This document shows, in pieces, positions 16,672 to 26,900 of a stretch of DNA of 64,000 nt. The DNA comes from CAZHBA01 sp964530225. GTDB taxonomy: Bacteria > Pseudomonadota > Alphaproteobacteria > UBA6615. The notes beneath the pieces were generated by a model that saw only the letters and a program-made list of their open reading frames with translations, ran no database searches and was not told where the DNA came from. Each line of letters opens with the position of its first letter. The stretch's first letter is position 1. The stretch is taken from contig CAZHBA010000110.1 of the NCBI GenBank assembly GCA_964530225.1, positions 7,169 through 71,168 on the forward strand, in the 5' to 3' direction. Both the position numbers and the translations under genes were made by a program.

Positions 16672-17988
16672 TCAGGCCTCTTCCTCGATTGGCTTATCTT
16701 GGTCCGGATCAGGCGTTTCCGTCTGCGCCGCCGTATTTGTATCCACCGCCGTCTGCTCCGCGGCTTCGGATCTTATCTTTATGTCTTCCCCAAAATCGTT
16801 CGGCGTCTCGCTCTGTATTTCGTCGCCGGACTGGTCCTGGGGCAGCAGCACCGGGTGAACGATTTTGCCGTCGCGGGTCAGGCAAGACCCAGCAATAATC
16901 TCGTCCTCCCAATCGATAGCCAATAGCTTAGTTTTCTTGTCGATCATCAGTTCGACGAAGTTGAAAAGATTTCGGGCGTATAGCGACGAAGCATCGGCGG
17001 CGAGGCGCGATGGCAAATTGTAGTGGCCCATGACAATAACGCCGTTTTCGGTCGTTACGATTTTACCGCCCTCGCTTTGCGTGACGTTACCGCCCTGCTC
17101 AACCGCCAGGTCAACGATCACCGTGCCCGCGCGCATCGACGTGATCATCTCGTCAGTGACAAGAACCGGCGCCGGGCGGCCAGGAATAAGCGCCGTGGTA
17201 ACGACGATGTCCTGATCGGCGATATGTTTGGCTACCAGCTCCGCCTGGCGGCGTTTATAGCCTTCCGACATTTCCTTGGCGTAACCGCCTTCGGTCTCGC
17301 CAGTTTCGTCGACGTCAGGCTCGACCATGACGAAACTGGCGCCCAGGCTCTCAACCTCTTCCTTGGAAGCCACACGTACGTCGGTCGCCGATACTACGGC
17401 GCCGATGCGCCGCGCCGTGGCGACCGCCTGCAATCCCGCAACACCGGCGCCCATCACAAACACCTTTGCCGGATTAATGCGGCCGGCGGCCGTCATCATC
17501 ATCGGAATAGCGCGGCCATACTGAGCGGCGCCATCAACCACAGCCTTGTAGCCCGCCAGATTGGCCTGCGAACTCAACACGTCCATCGATTGGGCACGGC
17601 TGATACGTGGCAGGAATTCCATGGCGAAGCCGACGATATTCTTGGCCGCATAGTGCTCGACGCCGATCGGGTCGCCGATCGGATTGTGTAACGCCACCAG
17701 AATGACACCATCGGGATAGTCGGTAAGCCCGTCGGCGCCACCATCCGTGGTGGTACGCGGGCGCTGCACTTTTAAAATAATATCGGCTCCGGCAAAGGTC
17801 TCGGCACGCGTGGCATGCACGGTAGCGCCGGCTTCGGCGTAGGCATAATCAAGGATAGCTGCATTTTCTCCGGCGCCGGTCTCGACGCTCACATCGACCC
17901 CCAACTGAGCAAACCGCCTGACCGTGTCCGGAACCACCGCGACCCGCCGTTCGTGGGGACGGCGTTCTTTCGGGATAGCAATCTTCAT
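16672..17988 (-). CDS. pntA1: NAD(P) transhydrogenase subunit alpha 1 (NAD-binding part)
   Basis: A 438-aa soluble NAD(H)-binding domain I. It opens with MKIAIPKERRPHERRVAVVP, contains VFVMGAGVAGLQAVATARRIGA (nucleotide fold; key part GAGVAGLQA), LIPGRPAPVLVT and MRAGTVIVDLAVEQGGN. It is longer than the Rhodospirillum rubrum subunit because of an acidic, Thr/Gln/Glu-rich C-terminal tail of roughly 55 residues ending PDQDKPIEEEA. The tail looks disordered and may only be a linker remnant toward PntA2. It is first in the operon. Confidence 0.95.
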   Translation of the reverse strand: MKIAIPKERRPHERRVAVVPDTVRRFAQLGVDVSVETGAGENAAILDYAYAEAGATVHATRAETFAGADIILKVQRPRTTTDGGADGLTDYPDGVILVALHNPIGDPIGVEHYAAKNIVGFAMEFLPRISRAQSMDVLSSQANLAGYKAVVDGAAQYGRAIPMMMTAAGRINPAKVFVMGAGVAGLQAVATARRIGAVVSATDVRVASKEEVESLGASFVMVEPDVDETGETEGGYAKEMSEGYKRRQAELVAKHIADQDIVVTTALIPGRPAPVLVTDEMITSMRAGTVIVDLAVEQGGNVTQSEGGKIVTTENGVIVMGHYNLPSRLAADASSLYARNLFNFVELMIDKKTKLLAIDWEDEIIAGSCLTRDGKIVHPVLLPQDQSGDEIQSETPNDFGEDIKIRSEAAEQTAVDTNTAAQTETPDPDQDKPIEEEA

Positions 17989-18167
17989 TGCGTAAATACC
18001 TTATGCTTCGGCTCTACCAAAACAGCACCGAAACGGAAGGGCGCGGGGCGCTGATCGGCGTGGCCAAAATATGCCGATAGACCCGAGTCAGAACAAGGCT
18101 TTGCCGACCAATAGATGAGTAAAATCATACCTCAGCAGACATTTTTTTGGATTTTTTCTAGCCCGGC

Positions 18168-18820
18168 TCACGAAAACCCGTTGATAATTCCAGTCAGCCG
18201 CCGTTTGGTGAAAAAAAACCGGCCAATGTCGCACTGGCTACCGCCACCGAGGTAAAATATCTGCTTGCCTTGTCCATCGAAAATAACCACCGCAGGCATC
18301 GCCCGAATCCCACCTAACCTATCACCCAACTCTTTGTCGACAACCCACGGCACGTTCACCCCTGCCTCGTCGGCAAGCATGTCACCGTAAAGCCTCGTAG
18401 CGTTGGCCTCGCGTACATAGTTGAGTTTTTAGGCCAACCGCTCAGACAACTTGACATGTACCTGCGAAGTATCGATGACGCTGTCGTATCGTTTGTAGAC
18501 GGCGAAGATTAGCTTGAGCTGGTTCAACTCGGCAGCCAAGCGCCTTCGCACGAACAGCCAGCCCATGGGCGGCGCATTGGCCTGCAACTGGGACAATTCG
18601 CGGGCGTATTCATTGGGTAGCGCATCGGGAAAGGTCGACAAGATTTGCGCTGCCTTCATCAGTGGCCCTTTCAGGCCAGCTAGCGCCACCTTCAGGTCGG
18701 TGGTGTATTTTTTGCGGTCCAGCTCGCGGCCAAGTAACGGCTGTCGGCGAAACGCACCGCCGTACCACCCATGGCGCTGTCGATGCGGCCGCGCAATGTC
18801 GAACCGTCGTCACCACTATC
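18168..18820 (-). pseudogene. Decayed ABC1/UbiB-family kinase gene with a thioredoxin-like tail
   Basis: Pieces of an AarF/ABC1 (UbiB-type) kinase are readable in order: PLLGRELDRKKYTTDLKVAL, GLKGPLMKAAQILSTFPDAL, QLQANAPPMGW, KRYDSVIDTSQVHVKLSERL, then after an in-frame TAA (about 18430) LNYVREANATRLYGDMLADE. A phase change lies before PLLGREL, and part of the core between AAELN and QLKLIF is missing. After MLADEAGVNVP the sequence becomes ELGDRLGGIRAMPAVVIFDG, which resembles a thioredoxin/TlpA fold rather than ABC1. UbiB proteins support ubiquinone synthesis; this copy cannot make the kinase. Confidence 0.8.
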
Positions 18821-18843
18821 CGCCACGCCGCTTGTTCTCTCCG

Positions 18844-20673
18844 TCAATCACCGGCGTCCATCGCCGCCAATTCGTCGAGCAGGCTAGAAATGACGCCGAG
18901 CCCCTGATGCCAGAACGCCGGGTCAGTAGCGTCGAGGCCGAACGGCGCCAGCAACTCTTTGTGCCGCAACGTGCCGCCGGCGCGCAGCATCTCGAGATAT
19001 TTCTCGGCGAAGTCATCGGCCGCCCCCTGGTAGACCGCGTAGAGCGAGTTCACCAGACAATCGCCAAAGGCATAGGCGTAGACGTAGAACGGCGAGTGGA
19101 TAAAATGGGGAATATAGGTCCAGTAATAGCGGTATTCGTCTTCGAGGCGGATCGCCGGACCTAGGCTCTCGCCCTGTACCTCCATCCAGATATCGCAGAT
19201 TTCCTCGGTCAGTAGCTCGCCCTCGATGCGCCGGTCATGGACCCGGCTCTCGAATTCGAAGAACGCGATCTGGCGAACCACAGTATTTAGCATGTCTTCG
19301 ATTTTACCGGCCAGCATGACCCGCTTTTGCGCCGGATTAGGGGCCGCGTCGAGCAAATTCCGAAAGGTTAGCATTTCACCGAACACCGATGCGGTCTCGG
19401 CCAGGGTAAGCGGCGTATCGGCCATCAAATGACCCTGATCGGCAGCCAGGACCTGGTGCACCCCGTGACCCAGTTCGTGCGCCAGGGTCATCACGTCGCG
19501 GGTCTTACCCTGATAGTTGAGCAGCAAATAAGGATGCGCGCTGGGCACCGTCGGGTGGGCGAACGCGCCCGGCGACTTGCCGGGGCGGACCGGCGCGTCG
19601 ATCCAGTCGTTATCGAAGAACTTTTGACCGAGCTCCGCCAATTGCGGCGAAAAGTGGCCATAGGCGCCGATCACCGTGTCGACCGCATCGCCCCAAGCGA
19701 TAATCCGGTCGTCTTCGTCGGGTAACGGCGCGTTCCGGTCCCAATAATCGAGCTGCTCTGCACCAAACCAGCCAGCCTTCAGCGCGTAATAACGGTGCGA
19801 CAAGCTGGGGTACATCACCTTAACCGTCGCGACCAGAGCGTCGACCACTTCGTCCTCGACGAAATTGGACAGATTACGGCTCGACACCGGCCGGGCGAAG
19901 TGACGCCATTTGTCTTCGATCTCCTTGTCCTTGGCCAGCGTATTGGTGATCAACGTGAACACCCGCACGTTGTCACCGAGAACCGCGCCGATAGACTTGG
20001 CCGCCGCCTTGCGCACCACGCCGTCGTTGTCGGACAGAAGATTAAAAACTTCGGCGCTGGTCATTTCTTCTTCGCCACGCGGCAGGGCGACCGTGAATCG
20101 CAGCGCCGCCACACTCTCATCGAACAGGCGCACCCACGCCGCTTTGCCGGCAACGTGTTTTTCGAGCAGCAACCGCTCGATTGTGTCGTCCAACTGATGC
20201 GGCAGGAATGCTCTGGTGTCGCGCAGCCAGGGCTCGTATTTCGCCAACGCCGGGTCGACAAGCTTTTCGGATAGCGCTATCTCTTCGATCTTGTTTATTT
20301 CCAGTGCGAAAAACAGCAAGTGGGTGGATATCTCGGTCACCGTCTCCTGCATAGTTTGATAAAATCGGCCCGATTCCGGTTCGGTTATATCGGCAGCATA
20401 GAGCAGCGAGGCAAAGCTCATCATGCGGCCCAGAACTTCATCGATTTTTTCGTATTCCCCGATAGCGGCGGCCAGTGCCGAGCCCGATATTTCCGCCATC
20501 TTTCCCTTATGGACCGTCTCGAACGCCTGCGCCTGCTTGCGCACCTGACCGGTCGCGGCATCTAGTTCGGCAGAGTCCCGGCCTGGGTACAAATCGTCCA
20601 GGTTCCAGGTGGGCAGGTCGCCCAGTGCCTTGGCTGAAACCGTGGCGGTGGCGGGAGCCAATAATTGTTTCAA
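18844..20673 (-). CDS. pepF: Oligoendopeptidase F, M3 family metallopeptidase
   Basis: About 609 aa from TTG 20673, chosen because GAGGA lies about 6 bases upstream; ATGs at 20721 and further up are possible but lack such a site. N-terminal PepF signature LPTWNLDDLYPG. The zinc site is LAHELGHGVHQ with the downstream glutamate in LAETASVFGEM, the standard HExxH...E arrangement. C-terminal YYWTYIPHFIHSPFYVYAYA is typical. It cleaves small peptides in the cytosol. It diverges from the acyl-CoA synthetase gene. Confidence 0.93.
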   Translation of the reverse strand: MKQLLAPATATVSAKALGDLPTWNLDDLYPGRDSAELDAATGQVRKQAQAFETVHKGKMAEISGSALAAAIGEYEKIDEVLGRMMSFASLLYAADITEPESGRFYQTMQETVTEISTHLLFFALEINKIEEIALSEKLVDPALAKYEPWLRDTRAFLPHQLDDTIERLLLEKHVAGKAAWVRLFDESVAALRFTVALPRGEEEMTSAEVFNLLSDNDGVVRKAAAKSIGAVLGDNVRVFTLITNTLAKDKEIEDKWRHFARPVSSRNLSNFVEDEVVDALVATVKVMYPSLSHRYYALKAGWFGAEQLDYWDRNAPLPDEDDRIIAWGDAVDTVIGAYGHFSPQLAELGQKFFDNDWIDAPVRPGKSPGAFAHPTVPSAHPYLLLNYQGKTRDVMTLAHELGHGVHQVLAADQGHLMADTPLTLAETASVFGEMLTFRNLLDAAPNPAQKRVMLAGKIEDMLNTVVRQIAFFEFESRVHDRRIEGELLTEEICDIWMEVQGESLGPAIRLEDEYRYYWTYIPHFIHSPFYVYAYAFGDCLVNSLYAVYQGAADDFAEKYLEMLRAGGTLRHKELLAPFGLDATDPAFWHQGLGVISSLLDELAAMDAGD

Positions 20674-20791
20674 GGTTGTCCTCGCAGGTCTGCTTGCAAC
20701 ACGCTCACAGATAAGCTCCATTAGCGTAGACAGCAACAGGTCAACTACTGTGAACAGGTACCGCTAACGCGAATGTGACCGGCTAGGGAAG

Positions 20792-22609
20792 ATGATGGAT
20801 TACGCTGAACGGTTCGACCAGTGGCAAACCCTGCCGCAAATGTTTTTCGCCAAGGCCGAGGAATTGGGCGACGGCCCGCTGTTATGGGCCAAACATTACG
20901 ACGCCTGGCAACCGATTAGCTGGGCCGAAGCGAGCGCCGATGTGAGTGCCTTTTCGCGGGGCCTGCGTTCCTTGGACGTGGCGCCTGGCGACCGTGTCGT
21001 CCTGGTCTCGGAGAACCGACCCGAATGGGGTATCGCCGACCTAGCCATCATGTCGGCCCGCGCCTTAAGCGTTCCCGCCTACACGACAAATACGGTCGAC
21101 GACTATATCCACATCCTGACCGATAGTGGCGCCGCGGTCGTCATCGTCTCATCGGCGCGCCTCGCCGAGCGCCTGCTGCCGGCGGCCAGCGCCGTCGACG
21201 GGGTTAAAACTATCGTCGCGCTCGAAGCACCAGCGGGTAAGGCCGAAGGTGTCGAGGTCATAAACTGGCAAAATTTATTGGCCCGCGGTCACGAACTACC
21301 CGATGACACTGTGGACTATCTCGCTGAGGCGGCGCGCACCGATACATGTTGCCTGATTTACACCTCCGGCACCGGCGGTAACCCCAAAGGGGTGATGCTC
21401 AGTCATGGCGCCATTCTGTGTAATTGCACGAGCGCCTATCATTTGTTTAACGATTGCGGCGAACTCGACCTCGATAATGATGTTTTTCTATCGTTCCTGC
21501 CCTTGAGCCATTCCTACGAACACACTTGTGGTCTCTACTTTCCGATCTCGATTGGCGCGGAGATCTATTACGCCGAAAGCGTCGACCGCCTTGCTGCCAA
21601 CATGGTCGAAACCAATCCAACGATCATGACCGCAGTACCGCGCCTATATGAAAACATGCACCAGCGCATCGTCGCCAGCGTCGACCGCAAGGGCGGGCTG
21701 TCGGCCAAGTTGTTCCACAAGACCATCGAACTGGGAATCAAGCGCTACAAGCAAGGTCCAAGCAGCCTCAATCTCTGGGAAAAATTGCAAAACGCAATGC
21801 TCGATAGGCTAGTCCGCGCCAAGGTAGCCCAAAGGTTCGGTGGCCGCCTAAAGGCGTTCGTCTCCGGTGGTGCACCTTTGAACTACGATATTGGCTTGTT
21901 TTTTCTGGCGCTAGGCGTACGCCTGCTACAAGGATATGGGCAAACCGAAACGGCGCCGGTGGTCAGCGCCAACCCGCTCGACCGCATCAAAATTGACACC
22001 GTGGGTCCGGCGTTGCACGGCGTAGAAGTAAAATGCGCCGAAGATGGTGAATTGCTGGTGCGCGGCGAGCTCAACATGCAGGGTTATTGGAATGCACCCG
22101 ACCTGTCCGCCGAGGCGCTAAAAGACGGCTGGGTCCATACCGGCGACATCGGCGAGTTCGACGCCGACGGCTACATCAAGATCACCGACCGCAAGAAGGA
22201 TATCATCGTCAATTCGGGTGGCGACAACGTGTCGCCGCAACGGGTTGAAAATACGCTGTCCTTCGAACCCGAAATATCCCAGGCCATGGTCTATGGCGAC
22301 AAGCGGCCTCACCTGGTCGCTCTGCTGGTGCCCGACGAAGAATTCATCGTCCAATGGGCAGCCGCAAAAGGCCATGCCAGAGATCTCGAAGCATTGTCAG
22401 CATCGGAGCCGTTCCACGATGCGCTACGAACGGCGGTGGACCGGGCCAACGCGCGGTTGTCACCCATAGAGCAGGTGCGACGCTTCATAATTGCCGGCGG
22501 AGGTTTCACTGTCGACAACGGCTTGATGACACCAACCTTAAAAGCCCGGCGCCACCTGATCACCGAGATTTACGGCGAACGCCTCGAGGCTCTATACGAC
22601 CGCGCCTAG
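20792..22609 (+). CDS. Long-chain acyl-CoA synthetase (FadD15/FAA1-type)
   Basis: A 605-aa AMP-dependent synthetase. Motifs: YTSGTGGNPKGVMLSHGAI (ATP-binding loop, about 190-208), FLSFLPLSHSYEHTCGLYFP, QGYGQTETAPVVS, DGWVHTGDIGEFDADGYIKI and TDRKKDIIVNSGGDNVSPQ, matching the long-chain class that has the LPLSH.YE and RKKD signatures. It should activate long-chain fatty acids to acyl-CoA for beta-oxidation or lipid synthesis. Two ATG codons are adjacent at the start (20792, 20795). It is transcribed away from pepF. Confidence 0.92.
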   Translation: MMDYAERFDQWQTLPQMFFAKAEELGDGPLLWAKHYDAWQPISWAEASADVSAFSRGLRSLDVAPGDRVVLVSENRPEWGIADLAIMSARALSVPAYTTNTVDDYIHILTDSGAAVVIVSSARLAERLLPAASAVDGVKTIVALEAPAGKAEGVEVINWQNLLARGHELPDDTVDYLAEAARTDTCCLIYTSGTGGNPKGVMLSHGAILCNCTSAYHLFNDCGELDLDNDVFLSFLPLSHSYEHTCGLYFPISIGAEIYYAESVDRLAANMVETNPTIMTAVPRLYENMHQRIVASVDRKGGLSAKLFHKTIELGIKRYKQGPSSLNLWEKLQNAMLDRLVRAKVAQRFGGRLKAFVSGGAPLNYDIGLFFLALGVRLLQGYGQTETAPVVSANPLDRIKIDTVGPALHGVEVKCAEDGELLVRGELNMQGYWNAPDLSAEALKDGWVHTGDIGEFDADGYIKITDRKKDIIVNSGGDNVSPQRVENTLSFEPEISQAMVYGDKRPHLVALLVPDEEFIVQWAAAKGHARDLEALSASEPFHDALRTAVDRANARLSPIEQVRRFIIAGGGFTVDNGLMTPTLKARRHLITEIYGERLEALYDRA

Positions 22610-22643
22610 ACGGCGTAGTGCGATCGCAGCAAAGCCGTACTCT

Positions 22644-23612
22644 TTAAACCCCATGATACTCACGGTACCAGGCAACAAACTTCGGAATACCCTCGTCGAT
22701 CGTGGTCGAGGGCTGAAAGCCGAGATCGCGCTGGGTGGCATCGATGTCGGCGTAAGTCGCCTGCACGTCGCCGGGCTGCATCGGCTGGAAGTCGATTTCG
22801 GCCTTTTGCCCCAGTGCTTGTTCGATAAGGCCAATGAACCGCATCAGCGGCTCGGAGCGATGATTACCTAGATTATACACCCGGTGGAGCGGGCCATCAG
22901 CAGCAGGCGGCAGGTCGAGCGCTGCCATGACGCCGGCAACGATATCGTCGATGTAGGTGAAGTCGCGCTGCATATCGCCATGGTTGAACACCAGGATCGG
23001 CTCGCCGGCGAGGATCTTCGAGGTGAAAATATAAGCCGACATATCTGGCCGTCCCCACGGCCCGTAGACGGTGAAAAAGCGTAAGCCGGTCTGCGGCAAG
23101 CCGTAGGTATGGCTGTAGGCATGGCTCATCAACTCATCCGCCTTCTTGGTAGCGGCATAGAGCGACACCGGGTTGTCGACTTGGTCATCGACCGAAAACG
23201 GCAGCTTGGTGTTGCCACCATAGACGGAAGACGAACTGGCATAAACCAGCTGGGTCAATCCGTTGCCAAGGGACCGGGCGAATTCGAGCACGTTGAGGTG
23301 GCCCGCTAGGTTGGCGCGCTCATAGGCGCCGGGATTAGTCAGGCTATAACGGACGCCAGCCTGCGCCGCCAGATGGATGACCCGGTCAACGCCAGCGACG
23401 AGCGGCATGAGCGCGCCCTCGTCGGCGATATCCAGCCGCTTGAGGCGGAAGTCCTCATGCCCCAGCAGGCGTGCCAACCGCGCTTCCTTCAAGGCGACGT
23501 CGTAATAGTCGTTGACGTTGTCGACGCCGATCACGCTCTCGCCGCGCGTCAGCAGCGCTTCTGCAACGTGCATGCCAATAAATCCGGCAGCGCCGGTTAA
23601 CAAAATGGCCAC
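22644..23612 (-). CDS. NAD-dependent epimerase, UDP-glucuronate 4-epimerase type
   Basis: A 322-aa extended SDR. It has the Rossmann motif LLTGAAGFIGMHVAEAL (GxxGxxG, residues about 5-21), NDYYDVALKEARL, which is characteristic of UDP-glucuronate 4-epimerases, and the catalytic YAATKKADE (Tyr...Lys). PWGRPDMSAYIFT also fits that group. It probably supplies UDP-galacturonate for lipopolysaccharide or exopolysaccharide. No other polysaccharide gene is adjacent, so it is an isolated housekeeping copy. Confidence 0.9.
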   Translation of the reverse strand: MAILLTGAAGFIGMHVAEALLTRGESVIGVDNVNDYYDVALKEARLARLLGHEDFRLKRLDIADEGALMPLVAGVDRVIHLAAQAGVRYSLTNPGAYERANLAGHLNVLEFARSLGNGLTQLVYASSSSVYGGNTKLPFSVDDQVDNPVSLYAATKKADELMSHAYSHTYGLPQTGLRFFTVYGPWGRPDMSAYIFTSKILAGEPILVFNHGDMQRDFTYIDDIVAGVMAALDLPPAADGPLHRVYNLGNHRSEPLMRFIGLIEQALGQKAEIDFQPMQPGDVQATYADIDATQRDLGFQPSTTIDEGIPKFVAWYREYHGV

Positions 23613-23911
23613 GCGACCGATACCTCTTCGACAGTAACTCGTGGGACATTGTTCGGCTCAAGGTATAACGAAGCGCCCGCACGATTTCACCATTTGTCTC
23701 AAGTGCCCCGGTTCGACACCGAATCGGGATTTACAATTGGTAATTATTTTAGGCCTCGGTGATAATTTTTCGTCGTAGCCGATTAGGTTACGTGCCGTTT
23801 ATTGCGTTGTCACACGGGCCTGATCGAGCACATGGACAGATCGGTCAACCGACCTTACTTTTCACGCCAATGATTCGGCATTTGGCCCCACCGGCCCTTA
23901 CGGAGGAAAAG

Positions 23912-26900
23912 ATGGCGTTAACAGCTGTCAGTCTCGACGACAAATATACGCTGGAGTCGGGCAGGGTTTATTTAACCGGCACCCAGGCGCTGGTCCGCCT
24001 GCCGATGATGCAACGTCAACGGGACGTGAAAGCCGGCCTCAATACCGGCTGTTATGTCACTGGGTATCGCGGCTCGCCGCTGGGCGGCGTCGACCAGCAG
24101 ATGCAACGCGCCCAGCAATTTCTCGAAAACCACCACATTGTGTTCCGACCCGGCGTCAATGAAGATCTCGCCGCCACTGCCATCTGGGGTAGCCAGCAGC
24201 TCAACCTGTTTCCCAACGCCAATTACGACGGCGTATTCGGCATGTGGTACGGTAAGGGTCCTGGCGTCGACCGCTCGGGTGATGTTTTCAAGCACGGTAA
24301 TCTGGCCGGCGCGTCGCCGAACGGTGGCGTGTTGCTCCTCTCTGGCGACGACCATACCTGTAAATCCTCGACCACCGCGCATCAATCAGAATTCGGCTTT
24401 ATCGACGCTATGATCCCGGTGCTCAACCCCGCCGGGGTGCAGGATTTCCTTGATCTCGGCCTCTATGGCTGGGCGATGAGCCGCTATTCCGGCTGCTGGG
24501 TGGGGTTCAAAACCATCGCCGAGACTGTCGACAGTTCGGCTTCGGTGCATATAGACCCGTACCGTGTCGATATTGTCACGCCGACCGATTTCCCGATGCC
24601 CGAAGGCAGGCTCAACATTCGCTGGCCCGACGAGTTCCTCGCCCAGGAGGAACGCCACCATCGCCACAAACTGTACGCTGCCCTGGCTTTTGCGCGGGCC
24701 AACAATCTCGACAAGGCAATCATCGACGGCCCGAAGCGGCGCCTTGGAATCGTCACCACTGGTAAATCCTACCTCGACGTGCGCCAGGCGCTCGACGACC
24801 TGGGTATCGACGAGGTACAGGCCAAGGGCATCGGTATCAGCCTGTACAAGGTCGGCATGTCGTGGCCGCTCGAGCGCGAAGGTATGCGCGAATTCGCCGA
24901 AGGCCTCGAGGAAATTCTCGTGGTCGAGGAAAAGCGTGCACTGATCGAAAACCAGATCAAGGAACAGCTCTACAACTGGCGTCCCGATGTGCGGCCGCAC
25001 GTTCTCGGCAAGTTCGACGAAAGCGGCGAGTGGATTCTGCCATCGTCGGGCGAGCTGACCCCAGCGCGCATTGCCCAGGTGATCGCCGACCGCCTCGGCC
25101 GTTTCCACACTTCGCCGGCGATCGACGAACGCCTGGCGTTTCTTGCCCGCAAGGAAGCGTCGTTGGCGCAACAGCCGGAGTCACTCAAACGCACCCCCTA
25201 CTTCTGCCCGGGCTGCCCTCATAACACGTCGACTCAGGTGCCCGAAGGTAGCCGTGCCCTGGCCGGTATCGGCTGCCATTTCATGGCGCTGTGGATGGAC
25301 CGTAGCACCGCCACTTTTACCCAAATGGGGGGCGAAGGTGCTAGCTGGGTCGGCCAAGCACCGTTCACTAGCGACAAACACGTGTTCGTCAATCTCGGCG
25401 ACGGCACCTACTATCATTCTGGCCATCTGGCGATCCGCCAGGCGGTCGCCGCCAACGTCAACGTGACCTACAAAATCCTCTTCAACGACGCCGTCGCCAT
25501 GACCGGCGGACAGTCGTTCGATGGCCCCCTGTCGGTGGACCTCATCGCCCGCCAGGTCGCCGCCGAAGGCGTGGCAAAGGTCGTCGTCGTTTCCGACGAA
25601 CCCGACAAATATCCCCTCGGTACCGAATTCCCCCATGGCACCACCGTGCATCACCGTGACGAGTTGGATTCCGTTCAGCGCAGCCTGCGCGACTGGCCGG
25701 GTACGACGGTGCTGATCTACGACCAGACCTGCGCCGCCGAGAAACGCCGCCGGCGCAAACGTAACCTGTTCCCCAACCCGCCTAAGCGGGTAATGATTAA
25801 CGAAGCGGTGTGCGAGGGCTGCGGCGATTGTTCGGAGAAATCGAACTGCCTGTCGGTGGTGCCGATCGATACCGAGTTCGGCCGCAAGCGTGCCATCGAC
25901 CAGTCGAGCTGCAACAAGGACTATTCCTGTGTCAACGGCTTCTGCCCCAGTTTTGTCACCGTTCATGGCGGCCAGTTGAAGCAACCTAAGACGGTCTCCG
26001 CTGGCGGTGCCGAGGGAGCGTTCAACGATGCCGCGCTACCGACCCCCAACTTGCCGCCGCTCGATACGCCCTACGGCATTATCGTCACCGGTATCGGGGG
26101 CACCGGCGTCGTCACCATCGGTGCTCTGCTCGGCATGGCAGCGCACATCGAGGGCAAGGGTGCTTCGGTGCTTGACATGGCTGGTCTCGCCCAGAAAGGC
26201 GGCGCTGTGGTCAGCCATATTCGCATCGGCACCAGTCCCGATGACCTGCACGCGGTGCGCATCGCCGCCGGCAGCGCCAACACGGTTATCGGCTGCGATC
26301 TCATGGTCGCCGCCAGCCCCGACGTTCTGGCGAAGATGCAACCGGGCGTTACCCGAGCTGTGATCAATAGCCACGAGACCATCACCGGCGACTTCACCCG
26401 CAAACCAGACATGAACCTGATGGGTGCGGAGATGGTTAAGATCATCGATATCGCGACCGGCGATGGCGCCGCTGATTTCGTCGAAGGATCGCGCCTAGCG
26501 ACCGCCCTGCTCGGCGATTCCATCGCCACCAATCTGTTCATGCTCGGCGTCGCCTGGCAGAAGGGACTGGTGCCCATCTCCGCCGAGGCTTTGGCGCAGG
26601 CCATCGAGCTCAACGGCGTTGCGGTCGATTTCAACAAGCACGCCTTCCTGTGGGGTCGCCGCACCGTTGCCGACCGGGCGAAGGTCGAAAAAGCGGCAGC
26701 TCCGGTGACACCACTACGTCTGCAGGAGCCTGATATCGCAACGACGCTGGAAGACATCGTCGCGTTCCGCATTCGCGCACTGACCGCCTATCAAAACGAG
26801 ACCTGTGCACGGAGCTACAAGGACTTCGTCGTCAAAGTTCAAAAGGCAGAAGCCGAGCGCGCCAAAGGCCTTAGCGGCCTCGCCGACGCGGTGGCGCGCT

